Source: Taenia hydatigena (Eukaryota; Platyhelminthes; Cestoda; Cyclophyllidea; Taeniidae). Taken from it: DNA of 64,000 bases. The translations under genes were made by a program, and so were the position numbers. How positions within the stretch are numbered: the stretch's first letter is position 1; every line of letters begins with the position of its first letter. The DNA lies in assembly GCA_036345935.2 (NCBI GenBank), contig JADWOT020000005.1, forward strand, positions 2,660,696 through 2,724,695. The letters run 5' to 3'. The notes below the pieces were generated by a model, which was not told the DNA's origin, made no database searches, and worked only from the letters and a program-made list of their open reading frames with translations. This document shows, in pieces, positions 32,686-44,044 of the stretch.

Positions 32686-35183
32686 GCAGGCAAGCAGAAC
32701 TGAGGTAGCCTCACACAAGTCACCAATACGAGTAGATGGCAACTCAAACTCATGTGAGTAGGCGACGAATGGATGACACAAGTCAGCATCCAACTCTGCA
32801 TCCAGCCTCAGACAAGGGAGAAACGAAGAGGCTGAAAGAATTAGATAATGTGGGATAATGTGAAGGCGTAGAGGTGATTAGGTGAGCGTGTGTCTGGGCC
32901 AACGTGGCCTCATGCAGCACCATCGGCCGACGCGTTGGAGCGTGTACATCAGCCATGTGATCTAGGAGCGGACCACTGTCTTGTGCACGCTTGACTGCTC
33001 TAGTGCAACCTTTACATGCTGAAGCGTGAAACATTCAGAAATAATTTATTTTTCTATAATATTGGCAGCCAAATGCAGTTAAAATGACTCTTGCAGCTAA
33101 GTGCAACCCAAATGCCTAACATCTTTGCTAGCCAAAAACGTCCTAATGATGGCCTTATTTAGATAAGCTTATTAAAACCTTGTCGTATTCCTTTTTCGCT
33201 TATTTCACAACTTGCCCTATCTTTTTCTCTATGAAGCATGGTAAAACTCCGGTAAGGCTTTAAATAATGCTTTCGCTCCGAGGAAAAGACGAGCAAACAC
33301 CTGGTGTAGTGGCACATTCTGTCCTCAGAAACAGTAGGCAGTCCCTCTCCGTCTCAGTCGTTACCTCCACACCAATTGCTTCTTTCTCTACGCAATTGCC
33401 TTATTCTGTTGAGTGGGTTGAAATCATTACCTGCAGTGATGGCATCACGGGACCACAGAGAGGTTCTACCACTTGAACAATGGGTTTTCAGGTGTCATCG
33501 CTCACTGGTCCTTAGAAAGTAGACAACTTCGTGTGCATTCAGCAATGCCTCGAAGTGGATTCTTGGGAGTAAGGGATTCTAATCAAGTCAACCTGAGCAA
33601 AGCTGCAATGGGAGCCGAGTGGTTTATTGGACAGTAGGTTTTGTGACGGGCGTGCAAGAAATGCTGAATAAGGAAGTTGGATGACTTCATTTGTTTAGTG
33701 ACCCAATTGGGATGAGTTTAAGCACAAAAGATCTTTCACTAAGATAAAACTGTCCACAGTTTTGTTCGAAGACGTACCACTTGTTCATCTCGAACACGGG
33801 TTGTACAATGCTCAGTCGATTGAAGAAGTGAATGCCTCGACGTTGTGACTGAGAACCACCACGACCAGTGCCATTACTGACGGATGAGCTGCTGTTCAAC
33901 GTTCCATCACCTTTGGCATTCATGCATTGTACGCCATCGTTGAGTTGACCAGAAACCACAGCACTGTATGCCATTTAACGAGTAATGCACTTGTTGTCCG
34001 TCTTCTCGTTTGGTATCAGCAAAGCAGATCTGTGATGCATAGGTCGACTGCCAGTGATTAGACGTGTCTTCCACAGTAGCCTAGCTCCTCACACTTGTTC
34101 TATTGAAAGTGATAATCTGGCCCGAACTCTAGTGGAAAATTCAGCCATCCGAGGTATATCCGGAAATGTAGAATGTTAGGAGTGGTGGTTATGAATAGAA
34201 GTCCGCAAATTGGCGCATGCAACGAACGATCTTGTTTATGTATCTTCTTCCCTTACTGCCTCAGGGTGACTAAATGTTAGCTAGAATCACCATTTGTAAC
34301 TTGAATGTTTAAAACATCGTTGTGTAGGCCTCGCCTGCAGAATACCTGGTTGAAGCTCCCACCGTGTGACGTGCATAGTTCAGAACCACTGGGAAATTGA
34401 ATGAGTTTCGACTTTGAAAGATTCCCATATATGATGACTTTGCGTATCTGCAAATACGTTGGAATGCGAGTTCGAGTGGCTCGCTTCTCAGCTTATAAAA
34501 CTTTCTTAACGACCATGCATTGGTAATACCCCTTAGAGGCGTTTTCGGTTGTCTTCATTTACGATTCATGAAATTCACTGGTATTCATGGACTTTTGGTG
34601 AGCATGTGGCGAGAACTTTGATTTCTATCCCTCCTTGCCTCGATAATTTTCTTACTCGAAATTGGATTTGACGGACCACTAACAAAGCCTTCCGGTCAAT
34701 TATTTGCCTGAATTTACTTAAACAGAGAAATTCATTAGCACTCGGCATGCCTGTGTGACGAGGTGACGTCGCTCCAAACTAGCCATTTCGTTGTTAGTAG
34801 CACCCTCGTCGGTGCACAACATCGCAAAAGGAATCTACTCCACTAACGCCTCTAACGTACACACAAGACCCTTGAAGCCAAATCCATAATATCCTCAAAT
34901 GCTGTCGCTTACATTCCACAATGGCACTGGGTACCACAATCAGCCTTCGTGGTGAAAAGTTCCTTGGCAGTTCCACATCTTGCCAGGTGGGTCCTAATTT
35001 GCATGTGTTCTCTCCACGCGGATCCAATCAACCTTAACAAATTTACGCAGTTCAACTTCCTTCTGCCTTATTGCAGCCGATATTACTAACTCAACTTCAT
35101 GACGGAATGAATGTGCGGGTTAGAAAATTTTACTCCAAGCATTATGAAATACATCCACCTTGCCACTGAAACTAAAAACCTCT

Positions 35184-35573
35184 TCAGAACTTTCCTCCCG
35201 TCTCCCCTTTGCTTTCCTTCTGGGCTTCCTCTAACACTTGCCTAGAAGAAAGCAATACTGACCCAACTAACCGAAAATGTACGGCTGAATTTGGGTGTAG
35301 CTTGTCCACTTGACCTTTGCCTTCCTGGATTTGTGACGAGATAGGCTTTTCGCGGCAATGCAGACGACAGTTATGAAGACAATGAGGAAGCCATAAGTGA
35401 CACAGGCCGCGAGAATAACGTGGCATCCTCGATTAAAAGTGCCTCCGCAAGTGGAAATTCGGGTCATTATTACCTTCATCATGAAAAATAAATCTACTTC
35501 TATGGGTCTTTGCCTCCTGAAGTGTCAACCCTAGGGCAAATGGAACCCAAACAAACAGCATACACGGTAACAT
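35184..35573 (-). CDS. Small signal-peptide/transmembrane protein, copy 2 (three exons)
   Basis: Join 35573-35474, 35442-35283, 35241-35184. I saw no base difference from the copy at 8946-9335, so it would encode the same 105-residue protein: signal peptide, one membrane span at residues 42-64, and a basic then acidic short cytoplasmic tail. The same 31-nt and 41-nt mini-introns are present. The identity reflects the large duplication and is not independent support for coding. Confidence 0.55.
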
Positions 35574-36015
35574 GTCGCGTCGCGAATCCACATTAACATG
35601 GCGCCTCGGCAGCAAATTGACCGATGGACAAGAAGTAGAAAATTCGGAAGCAACTTTAGCTGCAGGAAGATTTGTCATGTTACTTACTAACTTTGCCTAA
35701 AATGCAAGGAAGTAAAAACAGTTTTTGACGCATCCATCTTTCGAGCGTATTTTTGCCGATTGTAATTACGAGAAGAAACGGTCAAAGATTTTCATTATCA
35801 TACACGGAAGTGGGCGACTGATAATAATTGTCAACAGGTCTAGTAAAATTTCCTCCGCCTTGATATGAAAGGATTTTAGCCTATTTTTATGTTGTTAGCA
35901 ATTTCCGCTTACTAATAGCGAAATAAAAATTGACGACTACGTGCAAGTTCTACGAAGCATGAACTATGTTGCTAAGTGGAAAATTATTAACCGATAAGTC
36001 AAAAGATTTGCCATG

Positions 36016-36391
36016 TGTAATGCTTATGTTTTTAAATGTGCTTGATAGGCTAGAGGCGGGAGGGCAATTGGAATTTGGTTGCGGGGCTGCGTGGTGATTC
36101 TCAAGAGCGCGACTAATCTGCTTTGAACTTCCCTACAAGGTCTGTTTTTACTCCCTCTCTTACCTATAATAAAGATGTCGAAGCGTGTTCAGACCTCTAA
36201 TAGCAGAGGCGGTAAGGGAGGAAGGCAGAACTCTCTACATGTGTGGCGGCGTTGGCGAAACTTCGCCATTTCAAGGCAGGAATAAATTTTGGGGATTGGA
36301 TGAAGACCGCGAGGTTTAACATCTGCTGATCTTCCACGCTCTTCTGCATGAACTTTTCTCCGTAGCAATTGATGCCGGAGCCTCACTTAGC
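36016..36391 (+). mobile_element. Degenerate LTR plus Gag fragment of the Ty3-like family, copy 2
   Basis: LTR 36016-36239 and gag remnant 36240-36391, apparently identical to 9778-10153 through the large duplication. Confidence 0.82.
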
Positions 36392-39300
36392 TGACGGGAC
36401 CCCCCAGTCCCACCAGTCTGGTCAGCCACTTCGTGGCGTCATCTTCCATGCGCACCAATTCGCCACAAAATTACGGAATCGCACAAAATGATCAAACCTA
36501 TTGACAATACGATGATGTCACCCCAAATTTCTAGTCAAAGAAAACAAAAGCAAATGATAATGAAACAGACAAATATGTTCAAAAGGCCTGCATTGAAGAG
36601 AGTTTAGAGGTGGAAAACTTCTTAGCAGTGTAATTGTGTAGTCTGGTTAGTTGACCAACTTCCTTATTATTTGTAGCTCCTTAAACGATTTTGTTTGACT
36701 GCTCGTCTAGTGTCGTTTACGTGGTGCGGCGTCAAGTGGCACTGATGAGTGCGCTCGTCAGCGCAGGTGTGGTTTTGGAGGGTGGTATTGACGATGCGCT
36801 AATTAGTAAAGGGTGTGATCTGCTAGAGACTAAAAGATGCTCGATGACAGGAAGGGGATAGCAAAACTAATGCTGTGTAGCCTATGTGCTATAATGGTGA
36901 ATAGGTGGATATCTTTGCCAACTCTTGACGCATTAAGCAGGGGGTGAAGCAGCAGATGGTGGAGTGGGCAAGGTGGTGAGATGCAGCGTGAAGGAAGTTA
37001 TGGTTACAGCGGCAGGATTATTTGATTCTTGTCTTGCAAGCGTTGCAAGGTGAGCATCGATGCAGCCCAGGCTGTGCCTGAGAGCTGACTAAATTGTTTG
37101 ACTGGTCCTACAAGGGCTTTGGTAAAGGACAAAGGCGAGGCAGGCATAGAAAAAGAGGGTGAGGTAGAGAGCACTGACTCACTGATGGTTGAAGAGGTAG
37201 CTGCTGTTTGGACCGCCATCACGTATCAGGCTTAACAAAGCTGAGCTAAGATTTGCTACGCTAAGTCTTTTATGCAAGGCCTAGGTAAGCTATGCCACTT
37301 CAAGACTTTGGGCACTGCGTCATGCCATTGTGATGGGAAGGAATGGAATGAAGGTGTTCCAGTCAAGGTGACATTTACAGCGATCTATACATTATCATAG
37401 GATGGGAGCGCCCTTTGTGACAGTACTGAAGGAAACTAGTGTCTTGCTTTTGGCTGCCTACCCTAACCTACTTGCAGGCATAGGGTTGACGAGTGGTACG
37501 CCAGCTAACGAGTCGGATTACTACCCACTGACTGACTGGCCAACCATACTGTCGAATAACAACAGATTAATCAAAACCTGGCAAAGAGTGATTCGTACTA
37601 GACCACATGTGATTAATGAGGTCGGAATGGTGACGCGATGTTGCAGTTATTAACTCGTGCTAAGTTCCACTTCATCGCATCCACCTCTTTACAAACTCTA
37701 CCTGACCCCCCTTAATGGCGGTTTCCAGGCTCCAGATTATCAAGTGGAACACTCGGCAGTTGAGTTTAAAATGCACTATAACCCGCAACGTAAGCTTGCC
37801 ATTCCGTCTTTTGCCAAGTAAGGCGTACTTCACACCTGAAAGCCTAAATTCCCCAAAGTCCTCAAAACCTTTAGAGAATTGAACTCCATCTATGCATGGC
37901 TGCATTAAAGTTTCTGGATGACGCCATCTCGATCACAGCTACAGCTGCATTTAAGACATCGTAAATGGCAAGTAACTGTGACTGGGCCTAGACTTGTCTG
38001 CTCGGCAGACATAAAAACCAACAAATCAAAATCAGGAAAAAGCAATAAATGCTGGTAGTGTGAAGTTCCCTATTCTGTCTGCATGGCTGTAACGCCACGG
38101 ACGCAACGAATTGCGGCTTCTAGAAATTCAGGGCATGGGACCTAACTACATTTAGCCACAAAAAAAGCTTACCTGTGATTAAGGAAGCGCGATTAATCAG
38201 AAAAGAAGGGAAAGTAAAGTTTTGCATTTTAAGCGGTGCATTCACGTCCTGTCACAGTCACAATGGTTGAGCTTTGTAGTGCATTCCTTAGCCTTTGCAA
38301 TGTGTATTTGTGTAGAACTACATGAACACACGAGGGCACAGTGAATGAATTTTCCACTAATGTTTAGCAAAGAATTTGCTCATTCTCGCAAGTTTTGTAG
38401 TGGGTTAGTCACATAGACCGATTGAAAGACAAAAGATTGGGCATAAGCAATGCGGCAAGCAAACGTTTGTCCAAACTGCGAATTGCAAAATAAGAACAAA
38501 TCGGTATTTTCATGGTCACTCCCGAGAGTCAAATGAGAGTAGAGACCACATAAGTGGGGTCTGTACTAAGTTGAAATGGTAGAATTAAGTGGGAGGCGTG
38601 TAGACTGGCATGAAACGGGGCGATTAGCAATGAGACATACGATACGGTCATCTGGAAAGTGTAGTGTAGTCTAGTATGGGGTCAGTCAAATCTGTAGCAA
38701 GTGAATGACGGAAGTAGATGGGGACGATGAAGGATGTGTAGAGCTCGATAAAATTACAGTGTCGAAAACAGACGTAAGAGGTGAAGAAAGAGCTGCAAGC
38801 GAAAAAATTTGCTTTGGAGAGTGTCGAAGTGAAAACAAGCAAGTAAGACGCAGAGTTCGAATGGGGTCTGACCCCGCCAGAGTGCAATGCATCAAGATGA
38901 GTGCGTGAGACAGCGTCTGCCTATTTGTTTTGTTAAATGGATTAGAGAAATGAGACTTAGTGTGGCGCGATGATGCATGGTGTAAGTGGTAGTGCTATAG
39001 AAGAATGGGAAAAATATCACTCGAAGAATTAGACATTTAAGGAAGTGACGTTGAGCTAGGCCGTGTTGCAGGCGGAGGAAATTTTCTGTCCCCGCTGCGG
39101 ACTCTGTGTCAAGTAGTTTTACGGGTGCATCTTGTTGCTAAATGTATGAGAGACAAAATGGAAAGGTCTCAGTTGACCTCAATGTCCTTCTGTCCATTTA
39201 CAGTTGGTGAGAGAAGTGGTAGCATAGTCTAGCCAAGCCATATCTGATGTAGCCAGACTTTGCATTGGCTTAGTACAGTGCATCAAACAGACTAATGATA

Positions 39301-41389
39301 CTTGGTAAGTAGTTGTAATGCAATATGTAAGCTGATTAGTAAAGAGTGTGATCTGCTAGAGAGCACCCAACAGAACAAGGCATTTGCGTAGGGAAAGGAG
39401 CGATTGGTGTGGAGGTAACGACTGGGACAGAGAGGGGCTGCCTACCGTTTCTGAGGACAGAATGTGCTACTACACCAGGTGTTTGCTCGTCTTTTCCTTG
39501 AAGAGAAAGCATTATTTAAAGCCTTACCGGAGTTTTACCATGCTTCATAGAGAAAAAGATAAGGAAAGTTGTGGAATAAGCGGAAAAGGATTACGACAAG
39601 GTTTTAATAAGCTTATCTAAATAAGGCCATCCTTAGGACGTTTTTGGCTAGCAAAGATGTTAGGCATTTGGGTTGCACTTAGCTGCAAGAGTCATTTTAA
39701 CTGCATTTGGCTGCCAATATTATAGAAAAATAAATTATTTCTGAATGTTTCACGCTTCAGCATGTAAAGGTTGCACTAGAGCAGTCAAGCGTGCACAAGA
39801 CAGTGGTCCGCTCCTAGATCACATGGCTGATGTACACGCTCCAACGCGTCGGCCGATGGTGCTGCATGAGGCCACGTTGGCCCAGACACACGCTCACCTA
39901 ATCACCTCTACGCCTTCACATTATCCCACATTATCTATTTCTTTCAGCCTCTTCGTTTCTCCCTTGTCTGAGGCTGGATGCAGAGTTGGATGCTGACTTG
40001 TGTCATCCATTCGTCGCCTACTCACATGAGTTTGAGTTGCCATCTACTCGTATTGGTGACTTGTGCGCTGCTACCTAAGTTTTGGTTGCCTGCAAACTCA
40101 TCTAACGTGGGGAATCTAACAGTTTCCTATAAGATTCACAAACGTGGTCACATGAGTTCATAGCGACGCCTCAAACAATATGGATGTTTGGGGTCATTTA
40201 TTTTGTAAAGTCTTCGATACCCCTTTACCCAATGACTTACTGTCAATTCAAAGGATTGGAAATTTGCATTCAATCGTCTGCATATGGAGACATGCGTACC
40301 ATTATTCATGTGGTCCACTTTTACCATTGCCACTCTCCTCCTCCTGCCTAAATCCCCTATAGCGTAAAGCGTTAGATTAGACTGCAGAATACAAGTTGAG
40401 CTTGACCGACCTGTAGACCAAAGTCGACCCTTTGTCGCCAACGAAGCCGAGGCTTTTGCCGGCACCCGTTTACCAGCATCGAGATGAAGTGTGGCAGCAG
40501 GAAGTGCCACCTAGTCTAGTGTTTCTCTAGTGCTATAACTCCAAGAAATCATTTGCACCCACTTTACTGCATTATACATTTCAGTGCATTGATATAAATT
40601 CTTGTGAATAGAACAAACAAGATGAGAATGGTTTCGTTGATGCATGTGAAGTAAAAGCATGCTGAAGGGTGGATGACTTTTGCATTCATCTCCATGAGAC
40701 GTGCATGTTCCACACCCCTCATGCCTGCACTTTTCTACTAATCCAGTCACCCTGAAGCCTCATTGCAAACTCACTATGTTTTGCGAAGAAAACTAGGAAT
40801 GCTAAAAAGGAAAGGAACAAAATGTCAACAAGGGCTCACAAAAGCCATCTAAAATAAGGCTGTCCTCTAGAGCTTTCAAGCGAGCAAAATTAGTGTCTCT
40901 GTTTGAACGAATCGCAGCATTCAGTGCTGGTATACTGCCAACCAGCTGCAACCCCTTATCACCTCATTACTACAACATGAGGCGTCGCATTCTTTACTGA
41001 GTAAATTGCCACACCTATGGGATCATTTGCACCGCACAAGGACCTCATGCCCAAGTATTCCATTCTTACAAAACTACTTTTTGCAAGAACAAAGAATTTA
41101 CTCAATAGTCTAACGATTCGTTTAACTGTGAGTTTAGCAGTGCAAACGATTTGCTCTCTGGAGGCTGTAATTCACTTCAGTGCATGGCCTTCGAACCATG
41201 CCACTGGCATCTCATCCCTTCTGCGCCGTCTTAAGCAGTTTGCTTTTCCATACGACATGAATGAGGACCTGTGGCGCCACGTCCCCTCACAAGAACCCTC
41301 AGCGACATTATTGTATGGTAGGCGGTGGTGAACGCAGAGCTCAAGTGAGCACTTGACCCTGCATCCAATTTAAATTAGAAGGGGAGCTG

Positions 41390-41810
41390 AGAGGTTGAGT
41401 GAAGACGAGAAATAGCGCAGATTATTGTGAAAACACAGAGGTCATCAGATGAACGTGTGTTTGCATCAACGTGAACCCGTACTTCTTTTGCCGACGCCAT
41501 GTGATTCGTGAGAGGACCACCGCCTTGGATACGCCTGACCGTCTCTGTGCGACTCTTTCATGCGGAGGCATGCAACACCGCAAAATCATTTTTGTTCATA
41601 ATATTAATTTCTGAGGGCACACACAAATGAAAAATGACGAGAAATAATAAAAGGCCATTGTGTTACACGGAGGCAGTCATGCATACCCCAGGAGGTGGTC
41701 CACCCGCAGATGTTCATGCGCCCATGCATTAGCGGACGGAGCAAGAGTTTACGTTGGCTCTGTCGTACCCTCACCCTGCGGCCTCTTTGCTTTCCCAATG
41801 GCCTTCATTA
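41390..41810. repeat. R2 fold-back pair
   Basis: Two diverged R2 copies in opposite orientation around 'cataatattaattt'; partners at 15150-15570 and 26210-26640. Confidence 0.6.
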
Positions 41811-41953
41811 TTTCATGTCTTCTTTGATCCCCAGCATTTCTATCTTACTTTTAAAGCCATCCTAGTTACATGTGTCCCTCGATCTCCTGAACTCTAACAA
41901 ACGTTTGAAGAAGAGTTGTTAAAATCTAGGGCATGTACAGGAAGTAAAAGTTG

Positions 41954-43660
41954 AATGAGGAAGTTTTATTTAGTTGCCTTGTGAGTAGATGTGGAGTGGC
42001 AGGAGAGGGAGAAATTGCCTTGTATCCTGGATTATGAAAGGTGGATAGCCCGACGAACTGCTCTATCCTTATTGCTAACAGGCTTTTCCTCAGAAACACG
42101 TTTGCTATTTCTTGAAGTCAGCCTGTGTGCTGATCGGTGCCTTCTGTCAAGGAGGCGAGTGGTGGAGCTGGGTAATAGTTATTTTAGCTGAAAGGGACGA
42201 TGAGGTGGGTGTGATGGAGCAGGAAATCTCAAATCTTGATGTCTGTACAGTGTAGTTGCGTGGGCTTCATTCATTTGGTCACTGGCGCGTCATTGTATGT
42301 GGTATGAGGGCAACAGGTGGAATGAATATGAACTCCTAGTTGACATGCTTCAAGTATGCAGTCTGTGGAGTCAATATGTTGGTAAGGTCACCAGTCGAGT
42401 TATTGCTTGCAACGACACATAGAAAGGGCATGACTCGAGCGCCTCTCTTCTGTGACCTCTAGCTGCTGTGTAGGATCAGGAATGGAATGGGGGCGACGAT
42501 TGTGAGCACGACCAACCGTAAGGAGGAATTGAGGTGAGGGCGGTGCGTTGAGGATGAACTTGAAGGCGGACATTTGGATAGTGCCGAGGATTAGGATGAG
42601 TATCAAGTGTTGTAGTTTGGTCGATTCTAACCGTGGTTGAGTTCTTTACTGTTGACTTACGTAGAAGTCAGTTGAGCAAATATCGCCTTTGAGGAAAGAT
42701 CTGCCACCACCATCGAGGCTGTTCCGAATGTTGGTCATTGACGGGATTGGTGTCAATGTCTTTGAGAGGAGACTGTGCAAGTGTGGATAAAGAGGTATGG
42801 ATTTTGAGATGCTAGGCAGGTCATGTGTGACATGCAGGAAGGTGTAGAAGAACAATGGAGATAGTGTTCTCTTCTAGGCATAACTGCGCCTTCGCATACC
42901 GATGGATAATCATGCAAGAGGAAATGATTGAGACGGAGTGATGAGTGATATTGGAATGCGAGCACAGAGGCACGAAGGCGTGGAGAGGAACGTGTGAGGC
43001 TCGTCTGTTGGGTGGAAGTTCCTGCGAGCGGTGAATGACATGCGATTTGCAAGCAAAACCAAGGAGATAAGTGTCCATCCACACGTGCGGTAATGGAAAG
43101 GAACTTCACTTCTGATAGAAGGGGAAATCATGACGCCCGAGGTGTTCATGAGAGGCGGGAATGAGGTGAAGGGAAGGGGTGGGAGAAGGTTCACGTTGTA
43201 TTGTGACATCCATTTAGTCGACATGGTGAGCACATTGGTCTGCCTGTTAACCTTCGCGATGTGCATCACCATTGTGACAGTGAGACCTTCCGCTCATGCT
43301 TGCAGATTGCCATCTCTTCTGCGTACGCGTAATGTTCACATTGGTGAGAACTGAAGAGTGGATGGCGGAGAAGCGGTGAAAGCAAATCTGCTATGTTACG
43401 TGTGGAAAGAAGAAATGCTGATCAAAAGAGAGAGAAATCAGCAATATCATCACTAAAGGCGACGCTTACAGAGTCAGCATTGTGGACAGGATGGGTTAAT
43501 AAATTGGTGCGAGGAGAGGGAAGTGTGGTGTTTGATTGAGACGTCGTTAGCTATTGCAGACATTTAGAGGGTGGTTAATAAGAGACCCACGTGCACGCGC
43601 GTGTGGTGTGGCGGTTATCATGGCTGCCTTCCAGGCAGTCGATCCGGGTTTGACTCCCCC
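41954..43660 (+). repeat. 2.5-kb repeat M, copy 3 (truncated at both ends)
   Basis: Same as 15715-17378, but it keeps the roughly 40 bp before the tRNA-like part that copy 1 lost ('agacatttagagggtgg', also present in the inverted copy). It ends abruptly inside the tRNA-like T-arm at 43659/43660. Confidence 0.85.
43597..43660 (+). pseudogene. Truncated tRNA-Gly(UCC)-like sequence at a breakpoint
   Basis: Acceptor 5' side GCGCGTG, A box TGGTGTGGCGG, anticodon loop CTTCCAG (UCC), B box GGTTTGACTCC. It then breaks after 'actcccc' and is fused to 'acaaagcggatgcaag', which belongs at 29681 in intron 1 of the FN3 gene. Confidence 0.75.
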
Positions 43661-43921
43661 ACAAAGCGGATGCAAGTTTGAGGGCACCATAGAGACAAAC
43701 AGGAAAGTTGTGAAGAGAATTGAGGAGCAGAGGATGTGATGCCAAGGAAGGGAACACGCCTACTCGGCCGTATTATGCCTATTTACCTGTGATGCGATGC
43801 GATGCAATGCTACAGCACTCTCCTCATCCTTGCTGCATGTACAAGTATAGTAAATGCCCTCATTTGTGAATATTTCAAGGCAAACTCTGATTAGAGTGAA
43901 GCATAAGATGAGATAACTTAC

Positions 43922-43991
43922 GGATAGCCACTGCAAATCCTCCATACAAGATGGAACTTGCCAGTAAAGTGAGGCAGAGGTGAAGCGACAT
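43922..43991 (-). pseudogene. Orphan signal-peptide exon of a third FN3-GPI gene
   Basis: 70-nt exon coding MSLHLCLTLLASSILYGG... and ending in phase 1 at GTAAGT, with an intact TATA box at 44037-44044. The rest of intron 1 and the FN3 and GPI exons are gone; the neighbour is repeat M. A transcript would lack the FN3 domain unless it splices to something downstream on the minus strand. Confidence 0.8.
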
Positions 43992-44036
43992 CGCTCTTCA
44001 AGAAATAACTCACATTCACACTCCACACACTTGTGC

Positions 44037-44044
44037 TTATAAAT
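44037..44044 (-). promoter_or_regulatory. TATA box upstream of the orphan FN3-gene exon
   Basis: ATTTATAA with the same spacing to the ATG as in copy 2. Confidence 0.55.

Larger units (their letters stand above)
32686..43557 (+). repeat. Large segmental duplication, copy B2
   Basis: Partner of 6448-17318. It holds the second membrane gene (35184-35573), a retroelement relic (36016-36391), inverted R2/R3 and R4 (39448-40510), R5 (40968-41899) and an M repeat (41954-43660). Homology continues through the tRNA-like remnant to the breakpoint at 43659/43660. Positions 36392-39438 hold no recognised gene. Confidence 0.9.
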
